This document shows positions 25,703-33,917 of a stretch of DNA of 64,000 bases, in pieces. A program made the translations under genes and the position numbers. The DNA lies in the NCBI RefSeq assembly GCF_900115775.1, contig NZ_FOXS01000004.1, positions 310,001-374,000 on the forward strand, in the 5' to 3' direction. Position 1 is the first letter of the stretch; each line of letters starts with the position of its first letter. This DNA is from Hymenobacter arizonensis. GTDB lineage: Bacteria; Bacteroidota; Bacteroidia; Cytophagales; Hymenobacteraceae. The notes under the pieces are model-generated. The model worked only from the letters and a program-made list of their open reading frames with translations. It was not told the origin of the DNA and did not search any database.

Positions 25703-26557
25703 ATGAGCAGCATACTGGTTTTTGGGGCCTCGGGCCAATTAGGACAGTGCCTGGCGCACGTAGCGCAAGAACGAAACACGCCCAACTTTGTATTTCTGCC
25801 CGAGGAGCAAGCCAACATTCTCAACCCCGAAGGCCTGGCGGCGCTTTTTGCCCAGTACCAGCCCAGCTACTGCATCAACTGCGCCGCCTACACCGCCGTG
25901 GACAAGGCCGAAGACGAGCTCGACCTGGCCCGGAAAGTGAACCGCGACGGCGTAGAAAACCTGGCTCGGCTCTGCGGCGAATACGGCACCATCCTCATTC
26001 AGATTTCTACGGATTTTGTGTTTGCCGGCACCGGCAACCAGCCCCTGGTGGAAACCGACGAAGCCGAGCCCATCAGCGTGTACGGCCTCACCAAGCTGGA
26101 AGGCGAGCAGGTGATTCCTGCTCACACGAGCAAATTTTTCGTTCTCCGCACCAGCTGGCTGTATTCTGAATACGCCAACAACTTCGTGAAAACCATGCTG
26201 AAGCTGGGCCGCGAGCGTGAGGAACTGCGCATCATCTGGGACCAGGTTGGCACGCCTACTTACGCCATCGACTTGGCCGGCTGCATCCTCACCATCATCG
26301 AAACGCAGAGCCAGGAGTTCGGCACCTACCACTACAGCAACGAGGGCGTGACGTCGTGGTACGACTTCGCTACGGCCATTTTCGAGTTGAGTGGGACTCC
26401 GGTGCGCACCGTGCCCATCCGGACAGATGAGTACCCGACTAAGGCCACCCGGCCCGCCTTTTCGGTCATGGATAAGACCAAGGCCAAGACGCAACTGGGG
26501 GTGGCTATTCCGCACTGGCGGGATAGCCTGCAGGTGTGCCTGGGGCGGCTGGGGTAG
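25703..26557 (+). CDS. rfbD: dTDP-4-dehydrorhamnose reductase
   Basis: 284 residues. N-terminal Rossmann motif ILVFGASGQLGQCLA, the catalytic pattern ISTDFVFAGTG with SVYGLTKLEGE (YxxxK near residues 131-135), and the C-terminal TRPAFSVMDKTKA block, all typical of RmlD/RfbD. It reduces dTDP-4-keto-L-rhamnose to dTDP-L-rhamnose for surface polysaccharide. The other rml genes are not in this window, so it is either isolated or a related sugar-nucleotide reductase. Confidence 0.9.
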   Translation: MSSILVFGASGQLGQCLAHVAQERNTPNFVFLPEEQANILNPEGLAALFAQYQPSYCINCAAYTAVDKAEDELDLARKVNRDGVENLARLCGEYGTILIQISTDFVFAGTGNQPLVETDEAEPISVYGLTKLEGEQVIPAHTSKFFVLRTSWLYSEYANNFVKTMLKLGREREELRIIWDQVGTPTYAIDLAGCILTIIETQSQEFGTYHYSNEGVTSWYDFATAIFELSGTPVRTVPIRTDEYPTKATRPAFSVMDKTKAKTQLGVAIPHWRDSLQVCLGRLG

Positions 26558-26643
26558 TAGTTTGCAGAGAAAGCTAACGGGGAAACTCCCCACTGGCCCT
26601 ACCGGGTACGACCCCTCTCCAAAAGAGAGGGGAGTCTGACGCC

Positions 26644-26804
26644 TGTCATTGCAATGAGGCACGACGAAGCAATCCGTCCTGTAAGAACCAGACCCTAAGT
26701 GAAACGACAAGCCCCGGTTCTGCGCAGAGCCGGGGCTTTGTCACATTATAAACCTGGTCGCTGAGACCAGGACGGATTGCTTCGTCGTGCCTCCTCGCAA
26801 TGAC
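26644..26804. repeat. Family C palindrome
   Basis: tgtcattgcaatgaggcacg at the left pairs with cgtgcctcctcgcaatgaca at the right, and acgaagcaatccgtcct pairs perfectly with aggacggattgcttcgt. Only one copy is in this window. Confidence 0.9.
26709..26740. terminator. Terminator hairpin at the centre of the family C palindrome
   Basis: agccccggttctg and cagagccggggct form a strong stem followed by ttt, in the loop of the larger palindrome. It can terminate rfbD (plus) or the MFS transporter gene (minus). Confidence 0.75.
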
Positions 26805-26887
26805 AAAAGCGCTGCCGTGCCTCGCCTCTCCGCGGGTAAGAGTGGGGGTAAGGTTCCCCATGCTGAGGCTCATAACCCCCTTAAAAC

Positions 26888-28114
26888 CTACCGCCGGCTA
26901 GCCATCAACGCCACCACAGTAAGCGCCCCGCCCAACGCGCAAGCTCCTGGCCAGCCGCCATGCACCCAGGCCAGTCCGCCCAGCACCGAGCCCAGCGAGC
27001 CGCCAATGAAGTACGCCGTCATGTAAACGGTGTTGAGGCGGCTGCGGGCCTCGGGCACGAGCGAGAATACCGTTGATTGGTTGGCGATGTGCGTGGCCTG
27101 CACGCCCACATCGAGTAGAATAACGCCGATGACTAATCCGATTACGAAGACCCCGCCGAAGCCTAGAATAAGGTATGCGACCAGCGACATTACGATGCCC
27201 ATTGTGATGGTGTAGCCCGGGCCTCTGGTGTCGGCCATTTTCCCGGCTAGCGGGGCGGCCAGAGCCCCGAAAGCGCCAATCAGCCCAAAGAAGCCGACTA
27301 CGTCGCTGCCGTAGTTGAAGGGTGGGCCTTCGAGGTAGAAGGTGAGGGTGGTCCAGAACACGCTGAAGGCGGCGAATAGGCTGGCGCCTATTAGCGCGGC
27401 CCGCCGCAGGGGGGCTTGCTCGCGAGTGAGCGTGAGCAGGGACTTCATGAGGGAGGCGTAGGAGCCGGTGAAGGTGGGCTGGTCGGTGGGTAGTTTCCAG
27501 GCCAGCAGCACGCCGAGCAGCAGCATGAGCCCGGCCCCGATTTCAAACATGGCGCGCCAGCCCAGGTGCAGCCCCACGTAGCCGCTGAGCGTGCGCGAAA
27601 GCAGAATGCCAATGAGCAAACCGCTCATGACGCGGCCCACAATGCGGCCGCGGCTTTCCTCGGGCGCCAGGTGCGCGGCCATGGGCACCAGCAATTGCGG
27701 CACCGCCGAAAAGATGCCCAGCACCACGCTGGCCCCCGCCAGCACCCCAAAGCTGGGGGCCACGGCCGCCAGGCCCATGCAGGCGGCAGCGCCAAGCAGC
27801 ATAATCAGTATCATGCGCTTGCGCTCAAGCTTGTCGCCGAGCGGCACCACGAACAGCATGCCCAGGGTGTAGCCTATCTGGGTGGCGGTGGCCACGAGGC
27901 TGGCGCTGCTATCGGAGAGGCGAAACGTGCGGCCAATGGCGCCCAGCAGGGGTTGGTTGTAGTAGATATTGGCCACCACAAGGCCGCAGGTAACGGCCAT
28001 GAGCCACACCAGAGCATTGTCGAGCTTGTGCGGGGTGGGGGAGGCGGTAGGAAGGGTAGGCGGGGAAGCGGTTGGAATAGATAACAGGGTATTCTCAACG
28101 AGGGATTCTTTCAT
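26888..28114 (-). CDS. MFS transporter
   Basis: 408 residues with twelve predicted membrane helices after a Pro/Ser/Thr-rich N-terminus of about 30 residues. YYNQPLLGAIGRTFRLSDS, the loop 2-3 motif GDKLERKRMI and PEESRGRIVGRVMSG are typical of the major facilitator superfamily drug/sugar-efflux-type branch (YnfM-like). A small-molecule export role is likely; the substrate is not deducible. It is divergent from the Gre-like gene and alone in its unit. Confidence 0.9.
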   Translation of the reverse strand: MKESLVENTLLSIPTASPPTLPTASPTPHKLDNALVWLMAVTCGLVVANIYYNQPLLGAIGRTFRLSDSSASLVATATQIGYTLGMLFVVPLGDKLERKRMILIMLLGAAACMGLAAVAPSFGVLAGASVVLGIFSAVPQLLVPMAAHLAPEESRGRIVGRVMSGLLIGILLSRTLSGYVGLHLGWRAMFEIGAGLMLLLGVLLAWKLPTDQPTFTGSYASLMKSLLTLTREQAPLRRAALIGASLFAAFSVFWTTLTFYLEGPPFNYGSDVVGFFGLIGAFGALAAPLAGKMADTRGPGYTITMGIVMSLVAYLILGFGGVFVIGLVIGVILLDVGVQATHIANQSTVFSLVPEARSRLNTVYMTAYFIGGSLGSVLGGLAWVHGGWPGACALGGALTVVALMASRR

Positions 28115-28229
28115 AAAAACAAACAGGCAATGCTAAGGGCTGCGCGAACGCAGTCTCGCCTAACAGCAAAAAGCGGGCTATGGTTACATTCGGGGCAAAA
28201 CCTGTGGCATGCGGCTGCGTTCAAGCGCT

Positions 28230-28775
28230 ATGAGCCGAGGTTTTACCAAAGAGGACGACGCCCAGACGCCGCCTATCATTCCGCCACGAGCAGCGCTGCC
28301 GCCCGGCACGCCCAACTACGTCACGCCGACGGGCCTAGAGCAGCTCCGGGCCGAGCTCATCACCCTGGAAGCCGAGCGCGCCCAGGCCGAGGCCAACCGC
28401 GACAACGACACCGACCGCACCCATCGCCTCTCGCTTTATAACGGCCGCATTGCCCTGCTCACCGAGCGCATTGCCAGCGCCAAAGTGGTAGACCCGCGCA
28501 CCCAGCCGCCCAAGGAAGTGCGCTTCGGGGCCACAGTCACGCTGCGCACTGTGAGTGGCGGTAACCAAGGGCTGGCGCCAGCCAAGGTGGGGCAGGAGCG
28601 CATTTTCACCATTGTGGGTGTGGATGAGGCCTACATTGCCGAAGGCAAGGTTGCGTTTATTGCGCCCATTGCCCGGGCGGTGCTGGGCACCAAGCTTGGC
28701 AAAACCGCAAAGCTCAGGCTCGGCCCCACCGAAGAGACGGTGGAAGTAGCCGCCATTGCTTACACGGGAATGTAA
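28230..28775 (+). CDS. GreA/GreB family transcript-cleavage factor homologue
   Basis: About 181 residues from the ATG at 28230 (MSRGFTKEDDAQTPPIIPPR), the start typical of GreB-like proteins; the upstream in-frame ATG at 28209 is less likely. N-terminal coiled coil about 40-95 (TPTGLEQLRAELITLEAERAQ), C-terminal FKBP-like domain with VGVDEAYIAEGKVAFIAPIA and ARAVLGTKLGKTA. It probably binds RNA polymerase through the secondary channel and rescues backtracked complexes. The acidic tip (NRDNDTD) is present. Confidence 0.9.
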   Translation: MSRGFTKEDDAQTPPIIPPRAALPPGTPNYVTPTGLEQLRAELITLEAERAQAEANRDNDTDRTHRLSLYNGRIALLTERIASAKVVDPRTQPPKEVRFGATVTLRTVSGGNQGLAPAKVGQERIFTIVGVDEAYIAEGKVAFIAPIARAVLGTKLGKTAKLRLGPTEETVEVAAIAYTGM

Positions 28776-28817
28776 TTTTGGCCTTAGCACCTCTTCTTAA
28801 AGGTGCCAACTCTGCTC

Positions 28818-29744
28818 ATGATTGTTTACAAATCGACTGACTGGTGGGAGGCGCTGCGCCACCTGCGTTCCTCGGGCGTCATTCGCCTGCTGCTACGGCG
28901 GGTGCTGTTTGTGGGCCTCTACGCCACCGCAATCACGGCCACCGAAGTGCTTTACGCGCACATCGACCTGTCCGTAGACAAGGAGTTTTTTACTTTTCTG
29001 GGCATCATGCTCAGCCTGCTGCTGGTGTTCCGCACCAACACGGCCTACGACCGATTTTACGAGGGGCGCCGCCTCTGGGGCCACCTCGTGAACAATTGCC
29101 GCAACCTGGCCAGCCTGCTCCACGCCCGCCTGCCCGCTCACGACCACGCCAACCGCGCCTACCTGGCCGGCCTGCTCTCCAACTTTCCCATTGCCCTGGA
29201 CGGCCACCTGCGCACCGGCGTGCAATTCGACAAGCTGGCGGAGGTAGAAGAAGGCTTCTTGGAGCAGCTGCAGCGCTTCGACCATGTGCCCGGGCGCATT
29301 GCCACGCAGCTACAGGAGTTTTATGAACGCCTGCTAGCCCAGGGCCTGATTCTGCCCACGCACCTGCTCACCATTCAGCGCCACCACGAAGCCCTGCTCG
29401 ACGTAGCCGGGGCCTGCGAGCGCATTAAGGCCACGCCCATTCCGTTTTCCTACAGCTACTTCATCAAGGGGTTCATCACGGTGTTCATCGTCATCATGCC
29501 CTTCAACCTGCTCGATACTTACCAGTACCTGACCATTCCGGTCACCATGTTCGGGGCTTACGCCTTGCTGGGCGTCGAGATGATTGGCGACGAGATAGAA
29601 GACCCTTTCGGCAAGGACAGCAACGACTTGCCCCTGACCCAGATATCTAACCGCATCCGGGCCAACGTGCACGAAATCCTGGGCGTGGACCTGCACGAGG
29701 ACATTCGCGCCCTGGCCGATGCGCCTTACACGGTGGTGTTCTAG
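28818..29744 (+). CDS. Bestrophin-family anion channel protein
   Basis: About 308 residues from the ATG at 28818 (MIVYKSTDWWEALRHLRSSG); the frame opens with a GTG five codons earlier. Family blocks: FLGIMLSLLLVFRTNTAYDRFYEGRRLWG near residues 60-90, PIPFSYSYFIKGFITVFI, and EMIGDEIEDPFGKDSNDLPL near 255-275. Bacterial bestrophins form pentameric ion channels. Close to the Gre-like gene (42 bp) and possibly co-transcribed. Confidence 0.92.
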   Translation: MIVYKSTDWWEALRHLRSSGVIRLLLRRVLFVGLYATAITATEVLYAHIDLSVDKEFFTFLGIMLSLLLVFRTNTAYDRFYEGRRLWGHLVNNCRNLASLLHARLPAHDHANRAYLAGLLSNFPIALDGHLRTGVQFDKLAEVEEGFLEQLQRFDHVPGRIATQLQEFYERLLAQGLILPTHLLTIQRHHEALLDVAGACERIKATPIPFSYSYFIKGFITVFIVIMPFNLLDTYQYLTIPVTMFGAYALLGVEMIGDEIEDPFGKDSNDLPLTQISNRIRANVHEILGVDLHEDIRALADAPYTVVF

Positions 29745-29756
29745 CGTCGCGCCCTT

Positions 29757-29890
29757 AGGGACCTCACCCCCTGACCCCCTCTCCAAAAAAGAGGGGGCAC
29801 CGGCTTTGCGCTAACAGTGCTTTTAGTAAAGAAGGAACATAACAGGTGCCCCCTCTTTTTTGGAGAGGGGGTCAGGGGGTGAGGTGCCCC
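29757..29890. repeat. Family B palindrome, copy 2, convergent spacer
   Basis: cctcaccccctgaccccctc pairs with gagggggtcagggggtgagg, then tccaaaaaagagggggcacc pairs with ggtgccccctcttttttgga: a nearly perfect hairpin of about 45 bp per arm around a short loop. It lies between the convergent bestrophin and AraC genes and may act as a bidirectional terminator. Confidence 0.93.
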
Positions 29891-29899
29891 CAGGACATT

Positions 29900-30829
29900 C
29901 TACGCCACCATCTGCTTCTTATATGCCCCTGGCGTCACGCCCTCGTACTTCTTAAACAGCGACTGGAAATACGAAAGGTTGTTGAAGCCCGCCCGCAGGC
30001 ACACCTCGGCCACGCTGGCCAGCGGGTGGCGCAGCAGCCGCTTGGCCTCGCTCAGCCGCTCGCGGATTATGAACTCGACCGGCGTGATGCCAAACTCGCG
30101 CTTGAACACCCGGAAGAACGTGGCCTTGCTCATACAGGCCAACGCGCTGAGCTTATCGATGGACAGGTTCTCGGAAAGGTGCTGCTTGATGTAGTCGACC
30201 ACGGCCGCGAAGCGGTGAGTGGTGAGGTAGCGGGCGTAGTCGTGGAAAATGAGCTGGCGAGCCTGCGTCTGCATTAGGCGAACCAACAATTCCTGCATGG
30301 TAAAGCTGGCCAGCACGTCCTTGTTGGCATCGGTGGTGCGAGACACGGCTACTAGGCGGCCCAGCGTGTCGGTGAGCTCGGGGGTATTGGTGAGGTGGGC
30401 GTAGTCGGGCGCGCTGATGGCCCAGGGCTGGGTGGCCTCGGCGCGGGGGTAGCGCTCGTTAAGCAGGTCCACGGTGTGGCGGATGGTGTCGGGCGCGATG
30501 GCCACGGCCAGGCACTGCGTGGGCTGGCAGAGGCAGGCCTCGGGAAAGTCGATTTCCATCAGCTCGTCTTTGTCTACTACCACCGACTCGCCGGGTAGGT
30601 AGTCGAAGGCGGCGCGGCCGGGCAGGTGCATCACTTTTTTGCCGCGCAGCATAGTGGTCAGGGCCAGTCCGTCGAGGCGTAGGGGCACGCGGTGCGCGGC
30701 CTGGTGCGTCTCAAATACATTCAGTTCAAAGCCATCGAGGGCGTACACGGTGCGGTTTTCAACGAGGCTGTGCAGGCGCTCAACGGCGAGCGGAGCAACG
30801 GCAGCGGGTAGGTGAACGCGTGTAGGCAT
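29900..30829 (-). CDS. AraC-family transcriptional regulator
   Basis: About 309 residues from the ATG at 30829 (MPTRVHLPAAVAPLAVERL); the frame extends 52 codons upstream, but that extension is translated from a palindromic repeat and is rejected. N-terminal AraC_N-type sensor region, then a C-terminal double HTH (about 205-305): LSENLSIDKLSALACMSKATFFRVFKREFGITPVEFI and SVAEVCLRAGFNNLSYFQSLFKKYEGVTP. It is divergent from an aldehyde dehydrogenase gene with DUF779 downstream, a recurring arrangement, so it probably regulates them. Confidence 0.92.
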   Translation of the reverse strand: MPTRVHLPAAVAPLAVERLHSLVENRTVYALDGFELNVFETHQAAHRVPLRLDGLALTTMLRGKKVMHLPGRAAFDYLPGESVVVDKDELMEIDFPEACLCQPTQCLAVAIAPDTIRHTVDLLNERYPRAEATQPWAISAPDYAHLTNTPELTDTLGRLVAVSRTTDANKDVLASFTMQELLVRLMQTQARQLIFHDYARYLTTHRFAAVVDYIKQHLSENLSIDKLSALACMSKATFFRVFKREFGITPVEFIIRERLSEAKRLLRHPLASVAEVCLRAGFNNLSYFQSLFKKYEGVTPGAYKKQMVA

Positions 30830-30882
30830 GGGTGGGATGTTAAGGTAAACAGGATAGGAGCTGAGGTAGGAAGCAAGGAAGA

Positions 30883-30981
30883 ACGTCATACCGAGCGCAG
30901 CCGAGGCATCTCGCTCGCATCGTTGCAATTCGATTGATTGCTGCTGCACGCGAGATGCCTCGGCTGCGCTCGGCATGACGT
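30883..30981. repeat. Family D palindrome, copy 3 (cgaggcatctcgc subtype)
   Basis: acgtcataccgagcgcagcc pairs with ggctgcgctcggcatgacgt, and gaggcatctcgc pairs with gcgagatgcctc, with one mismatch overall. It lies in the AraC-aldehyde dehydrogenase divergent region. Confidence 0.92.
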
Positions 30982-31115
30982 GCACACTGGGGATAACCGC
31001 TCACAAGTTGCGATTATTCCCGCATACTTTAAGACAATACCACAACCCACCGAAAGGTTATCCGAAGACCTTTACCTTCTGACTAACCCACTCAACCTTT
31101 ACTTTTTACAACGTC

Positions 31116-32645
31116 ATGGCTGAAACCCTCGAAGCAACCTCCACCGTGGTGGAGCGCCCCAAGTTCAAGTCTCATTACGATAACTTTATCGGCGGCAAAT
31201 GGGTGGCCCCGGTCAAGGGCCAGTACTTTGAAAACCCCTCGCCCATCGACGGCAAGGCCTTCTGTAAGGTGGCCCGCTCCACTAAGGAAGACATTGAGCT
31301 GGCGCTCGACGCCGCCCACGAAGCCTTCAAAACCTGGGGCAAGGCTTCGGCCACCACACGCAGCAACGTGCTGCTGAAGATTGCCGACATCATGGAGACC
31401 AACCTGGCCCACCTGGCCGCGGTGGAAACCGTGGAAAACGGCAAGGCCATCCGCGAAACCATGGCGGCCGACCTGCCGCTGGCCATCGACCATTTTCGCT
31501 ATTTCGCGGGTGTGATTCGGGCCGAAGAAGGCTCGGCCACCGAGCTAAACGAGACGACACTCTCGCTTGTGATTCAGGAGCCGCTGGGCGTGGTGGGCCA
31601 AATTATTCCCTGGAATTTCCCGCTGCTGATGGCCACCTGGAAAATAGCGCCGGCCCTGGCCGCCGGCTGCTGCGTGGTGGTGAAACCCGCCGAGCAAACC
31701 CCCGCCAGCATCATGGTGCTGATGGAAATGATTCAGGACGTGCTGCCCCCCGGCGTGATTAACGTGGTGAACGGCTTCGGCCTGGAAGCCGGCAAGCCCT
31801 TGGCCAGCAACAAGCGCGTGCAGAAAGTAGCCTTCACCGGCGAAACCACCACCGGCCGCCTCATCCTGCAATACGCCGCCGAAAACATCATTCCCGTGAC
31901 CATGGAGCTGGGCGGCAAATCGCCGAACATCTTCACCAAATCGGTGATGGATGCCGACGACGACTTCCTCGACAAGTGCCTGGAAGGCGCCGCCATGTTT
32001 GCCCTGAACCAGGGCGAAATCTGCACCTGCCCCTCGCGCCTGCTCATCCACGAAGACATTTACGACGCCTTCATGCCCCGCCTCATCGAGCGCGTGAAAG
32101 CCATCAAGCTCGGCCACCCGCTCGACCCCGACACCATGATGGGCGCCCAGGCCAGCAACGACCAGTACGAGAAAATCCTGAGTTACCTAGAAATCGGCAA
32201 GGCCGAAGGCGCCGAAGTGCTGACCGGCGGCGAGGCCCACAGCCACGACCACCCCGAGCTGGGCGACGGCTACTACATCCAGCCCACCATCTTCCGCGGG
32301 CACAACAAAATGCGGATTTTCCAGGAGGAAATCTTCGGCCCGGTGCTGTCCGTGGCCACGTTCAAAGACAACGACGAGGCCATTGAAATGGCCAACGATA
32401 CCCTCTACGGCCTCGGCGCCGGCCTCTGGAGCCGCGATGCCCACGAGCTGTATACCATGCCCCGCGCCATTCAGGCCGGCCGCGTGTGGGTGAACTGCTA
32501 CCACGACTACCCCGCCGGTGCGCCCTTCGGCGGCTACAAGGCCTCCGGTTTTGGCCGCGAAAATCACAAGATGATGCTCGCCCACTACCGTCAGACCAAA
32601 AACATGCTCATCAGCTACAGCAAGCAGAAACTGGGCTTCTTCTAG
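31116..32645 (+). CDS. NAD-dependent aldehyde dehydrogenase (AldB/ExaC-like)
   Basis: 509 residues of the ALDH superfamily. The NAD fold starts IPWNFPLLMATWKIAPALAAG, the catalytic Glu lies in MELGGKSPNIF near residues 264-274, and the catalytic Cys lies in LNQGEICTCPSR near 300-311. It oxidises aldehydes, likely acetaldehyde or a related small aldehyde, to the acid. Genes of this subgroup are often followed by a DUF779 gene and accompanied by an AraC regulator; both are present here. A long untranslated leader is possible because the promoter region is separated by a palindrome. Confidence 0.95.
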   Translation: MAETLEATSTVVERPKFKSHYDNFIGGKWVAPVKGQYFENPSPIDGKAFCKVARSTKEDIELALDAAHEAFKTWGKASATTRSNVLLKIADIMETNLAHLAAVETVENGKAIRETMAADLPLAIDHFRYFAGVIRAEEGSATELNETTLSLVIQEPLGVVGQIIPWNFPLLMATWKIAPALAAGCCVVVKPAEQTPASIMVLMEMIQDVLPPGVINVVNGFGLEAGKPLASNKRVQKVAFTGETTTGRLILQYAAENIIPVTMELGGKSPNIFTKSVMDADDDFLDKCLEGAAMFALNQGEICTCPSRLLIHEDIYDAFMPRLIERVKAIKLGHPLDPDTMMGAQASNDQYEKILSYLEIGKAEGAEVLTGGEAHSHDHPELGDGYYIQPTIFRGHNKMRIFQEEIFGPVLSVATFKDNDEAIEMANDTLYGLGAGLWSRDAHELYTMPRAIQAGRVWVNCYHDYPAGAPFGGYKASGFGRENHKMMLAHYRQTKNMLISYSKQKLGFF

Positions 32646-32691
32646 GCCAAACGAATAGGCCGAAATGAAAGGCACATCGCGCTAACGGAAA

Positions 32692-32812
32692 CCCATTACC
32701 ACGCCCGCTGTCATGCTGAGCGGAGCGAAGCATCTTGTCTGGTTCGAACAATTCGTTCAGCCTTAAGATGATGCTTTGCAAAGCTCAGCATGACAACCGG
32801 CGTGGTAATGGG
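32692..32812. repeat. Family D palindrome, copy 4, with extended outer arms
   Basis: Core tgtcatgctgagc pairs with gctcagcatgaca and gaagcatctt pairs with aagatgatgctt. Outside the core, cccattaccacgcc pairs perfectly with ggcgtggtaatggg, making this the copy with the longest outer arms. It stands downstream of the aldehyde dehydrogenase gene. Confidence 0.92.
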
Positions 32813-32911
32813 CTTTGTTAATTGCAGTATGATATTTCGGTTCTGTACATCGGTCGTCAAGCATCTTTTACGCAGCAGGTTGCGTCTATAGAAGGCTGTT
32901 GTACCAATTCT

Positions 32912-33310
32912 ATGAAGATGAAAACTCTGCTGTTGCCATTCGCGCTAATAAGTAGCATTTCTCTTGCTCATGCCCAGCTTTTGCCGGTACCGGGCGGCAA
33001 GAACCCGGATTGGGTGCTCTTTAAAACGGAGGCCCAACCCTATGATGGAATGGCCCTGGTGCCCGCACCCCCTACTGACGCCATGCCCAATGCTGCCCAG
33101 AAAGGTCTTAGGAGCATCGGTGACCACCACTATTATTGGGATGCCGAGCGCCAGCTAGCGTACGATTGGATTAGCCGCGGCGATAGCAAAGCACCTTTTA
33201 TGCTGGTGAACGTGCGCGAACAGCGTAAGAATTTCGTGCACGTCTTTCGCCGAGCTGACGTAAACGGCAGGCCAAATTATTTGCCTGGTCAGCGTAATCC
33301 CACCAAATAA
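32912..33310 (+). CDS. Small secreted protein of unknown function
   Basis: About 132 residues from the ATG at 32912 (MKMKTLLLPFALISSISLAHAQ), a good signal peptide; the upstream part of the frame has no such signal. The mature protein has several aromatic residues (DHHYYWDAERQLAYDWISRGD) and no recognised motif. It ends 9 bp before the DUF779 gene and could be part of that operon. Another ATG two codons later is equally possible. Confidence 0.65.
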   Translation: MKMKTLLLPFALISSISLAHAQLLPVPGGKNPDWVLFKTEAQPYDGMALVPAPPTDAMPNAAQKGLRSIGDHHYYWDAERQLAYDWISRGDSKAPFMLVNVREQRKNFVHVFRRADVNGRPNYLPGQRNPTK

Positions 33311-33319
33311 AACCAGAAT

Positions 33320-33721
33320 ATGCCCACGCCCCGCGTCCTCGTTACCCAAGCCGCTGAAGCTACCATCGACCTGCTGCGCGACGAAAACGGCCCGCTCATG
33401 TTCCACCAGAGCGGTGGCTGCTGCGACGGTTCTTCGCCTATGTGCTTCGCCAAGGGAGAGTTTCGCATCGGCGGCAACGACGTGTGGCTGGGCCAAATTC
33501 ATGGCTGCGACTTTTTCATGAGCACCAGCCAGTTTGAGTACTGGCAGCACACGCAGCTTACGGTGGACGTGACCAAGGGCCGCGGCGCCAGCTTCTCGCT
33601 GGAGATTCCGCTCGGTGTGCGGTTTCTGATTCGCTCGCGGCTGTTCACTGAAGAAGAATCCAAGGATATGGCGCCCGTGCTGCAAGGCGAAGAATACCTG
33701 GAGCAGCAAGCCGCTTCTTAG
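33320..33721 (+). CDS. DUF779 protein, aldehyde-dehydrogenase-associated
   Basis: 133 residues. MFHQSGGCCDGSSPMCF near residues 27-43 contains three cysteines in the conserved DUF779 block, followed by GGNDVWLGQIHGCDFFMS with another Cys and His, a possible metal site. FSLEIPLGVRFLIRSRLF is the conserved C-terminal block. DUF779 genes recur next to aldehyde dehydrogenase genes of alcohol/aldehyde oxidation loci; the protein's activity is unknown. Here the aldehyde dehydrogenase lies upstream, separated by a palindrome and a small secreted-protein gene. Confidence 0.9.
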   Translation: MPTPRVLVTQAAEATIDLLRDENGPLMFHQSGGCCDGSSPMCFAKGEFRIGGNDVWLGQIHGCDFFMSTSQFEYWQHTQLTVDVTKGRGASFSLEIPLGVRFLIRSRLFTEEESKDMAPVLQGEEYLEQQAAS

Positions 33722-33727
33722 GGTGCT

Positions 33728-33848
33728 GTAGAGACGCATAATTGCGTCTCGGCGTCCGCGCCGCTAGGAGGACGCATGGTTGTCGTTCGGGCATCGTTCA
33801 ACACCGAGAAGCATCGTTCAACGTGGAGACGCAATTATGCGTCTCTAC
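33728..33848. repeat. REPIN-like palindrome with GTAG feet (family E, copy 1)
   Basis: Both ends read GTAG on their own strand, followed by the hairpin agacgcataattgcgtct; the two hairpins face each other, giving a REP doublet. Same architecture as the two copies flanking the RAYT gene at 49.6 kb. It is far from that gene (about 16 kb), as expected for a non-autonomous copy. Confidence 0.88.
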
Positions 33849-33864
33849 CTCTTTCTGGTAGCAA

Positions 33865-33899
33865 CAAAAAAGCCCTGCTTCATTAGCAGGGCTTTTTTC
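33865..33899. terminator. Rho-independent terminator, bidirectional
   Basis: aaaaaagccctgct pairs with agcagggctttttt. It separates the DUF779 gene (plus) from the convergent S9 peptidase gene (minus). Confidence 0.92.
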
Positions 33900-33917
33900 T
33901 TTGAAAGAAGGTTGGAA

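Larger units (their letters stand above)
26575..26859. repeat. Degenerate family B palindrome with another palindrome nested inside
   Basis: Left side has cccctctccaaaagagagggg and right side cctctccgcgggtaagagtg followed by gggggtaaggttcccc, recognisable remains of a family B element. The family C palindrome (26644-26804) sits between them, as if inserted later. It fills the space between rfbD and the convergent MFS gene. Confidence 0.75.

Noticed and set aside
25739..26710. Minus-strand open frame of 323 codons
   Set aside because: Antisense to rfbD, which is clearly the real gene by motif content.
26580..26860. Possible CRISPR-like repeats
   Set aside because: The repeated sequences are inverted and unequal, without regular spacing or multiple direct copies; no cas gene is present.
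30830..30985. N-terminal extension of the AraC protein
   Set aside because: The extra 52 codons are translated from a family D palindrome, so they reflect the repeat and not the protein.
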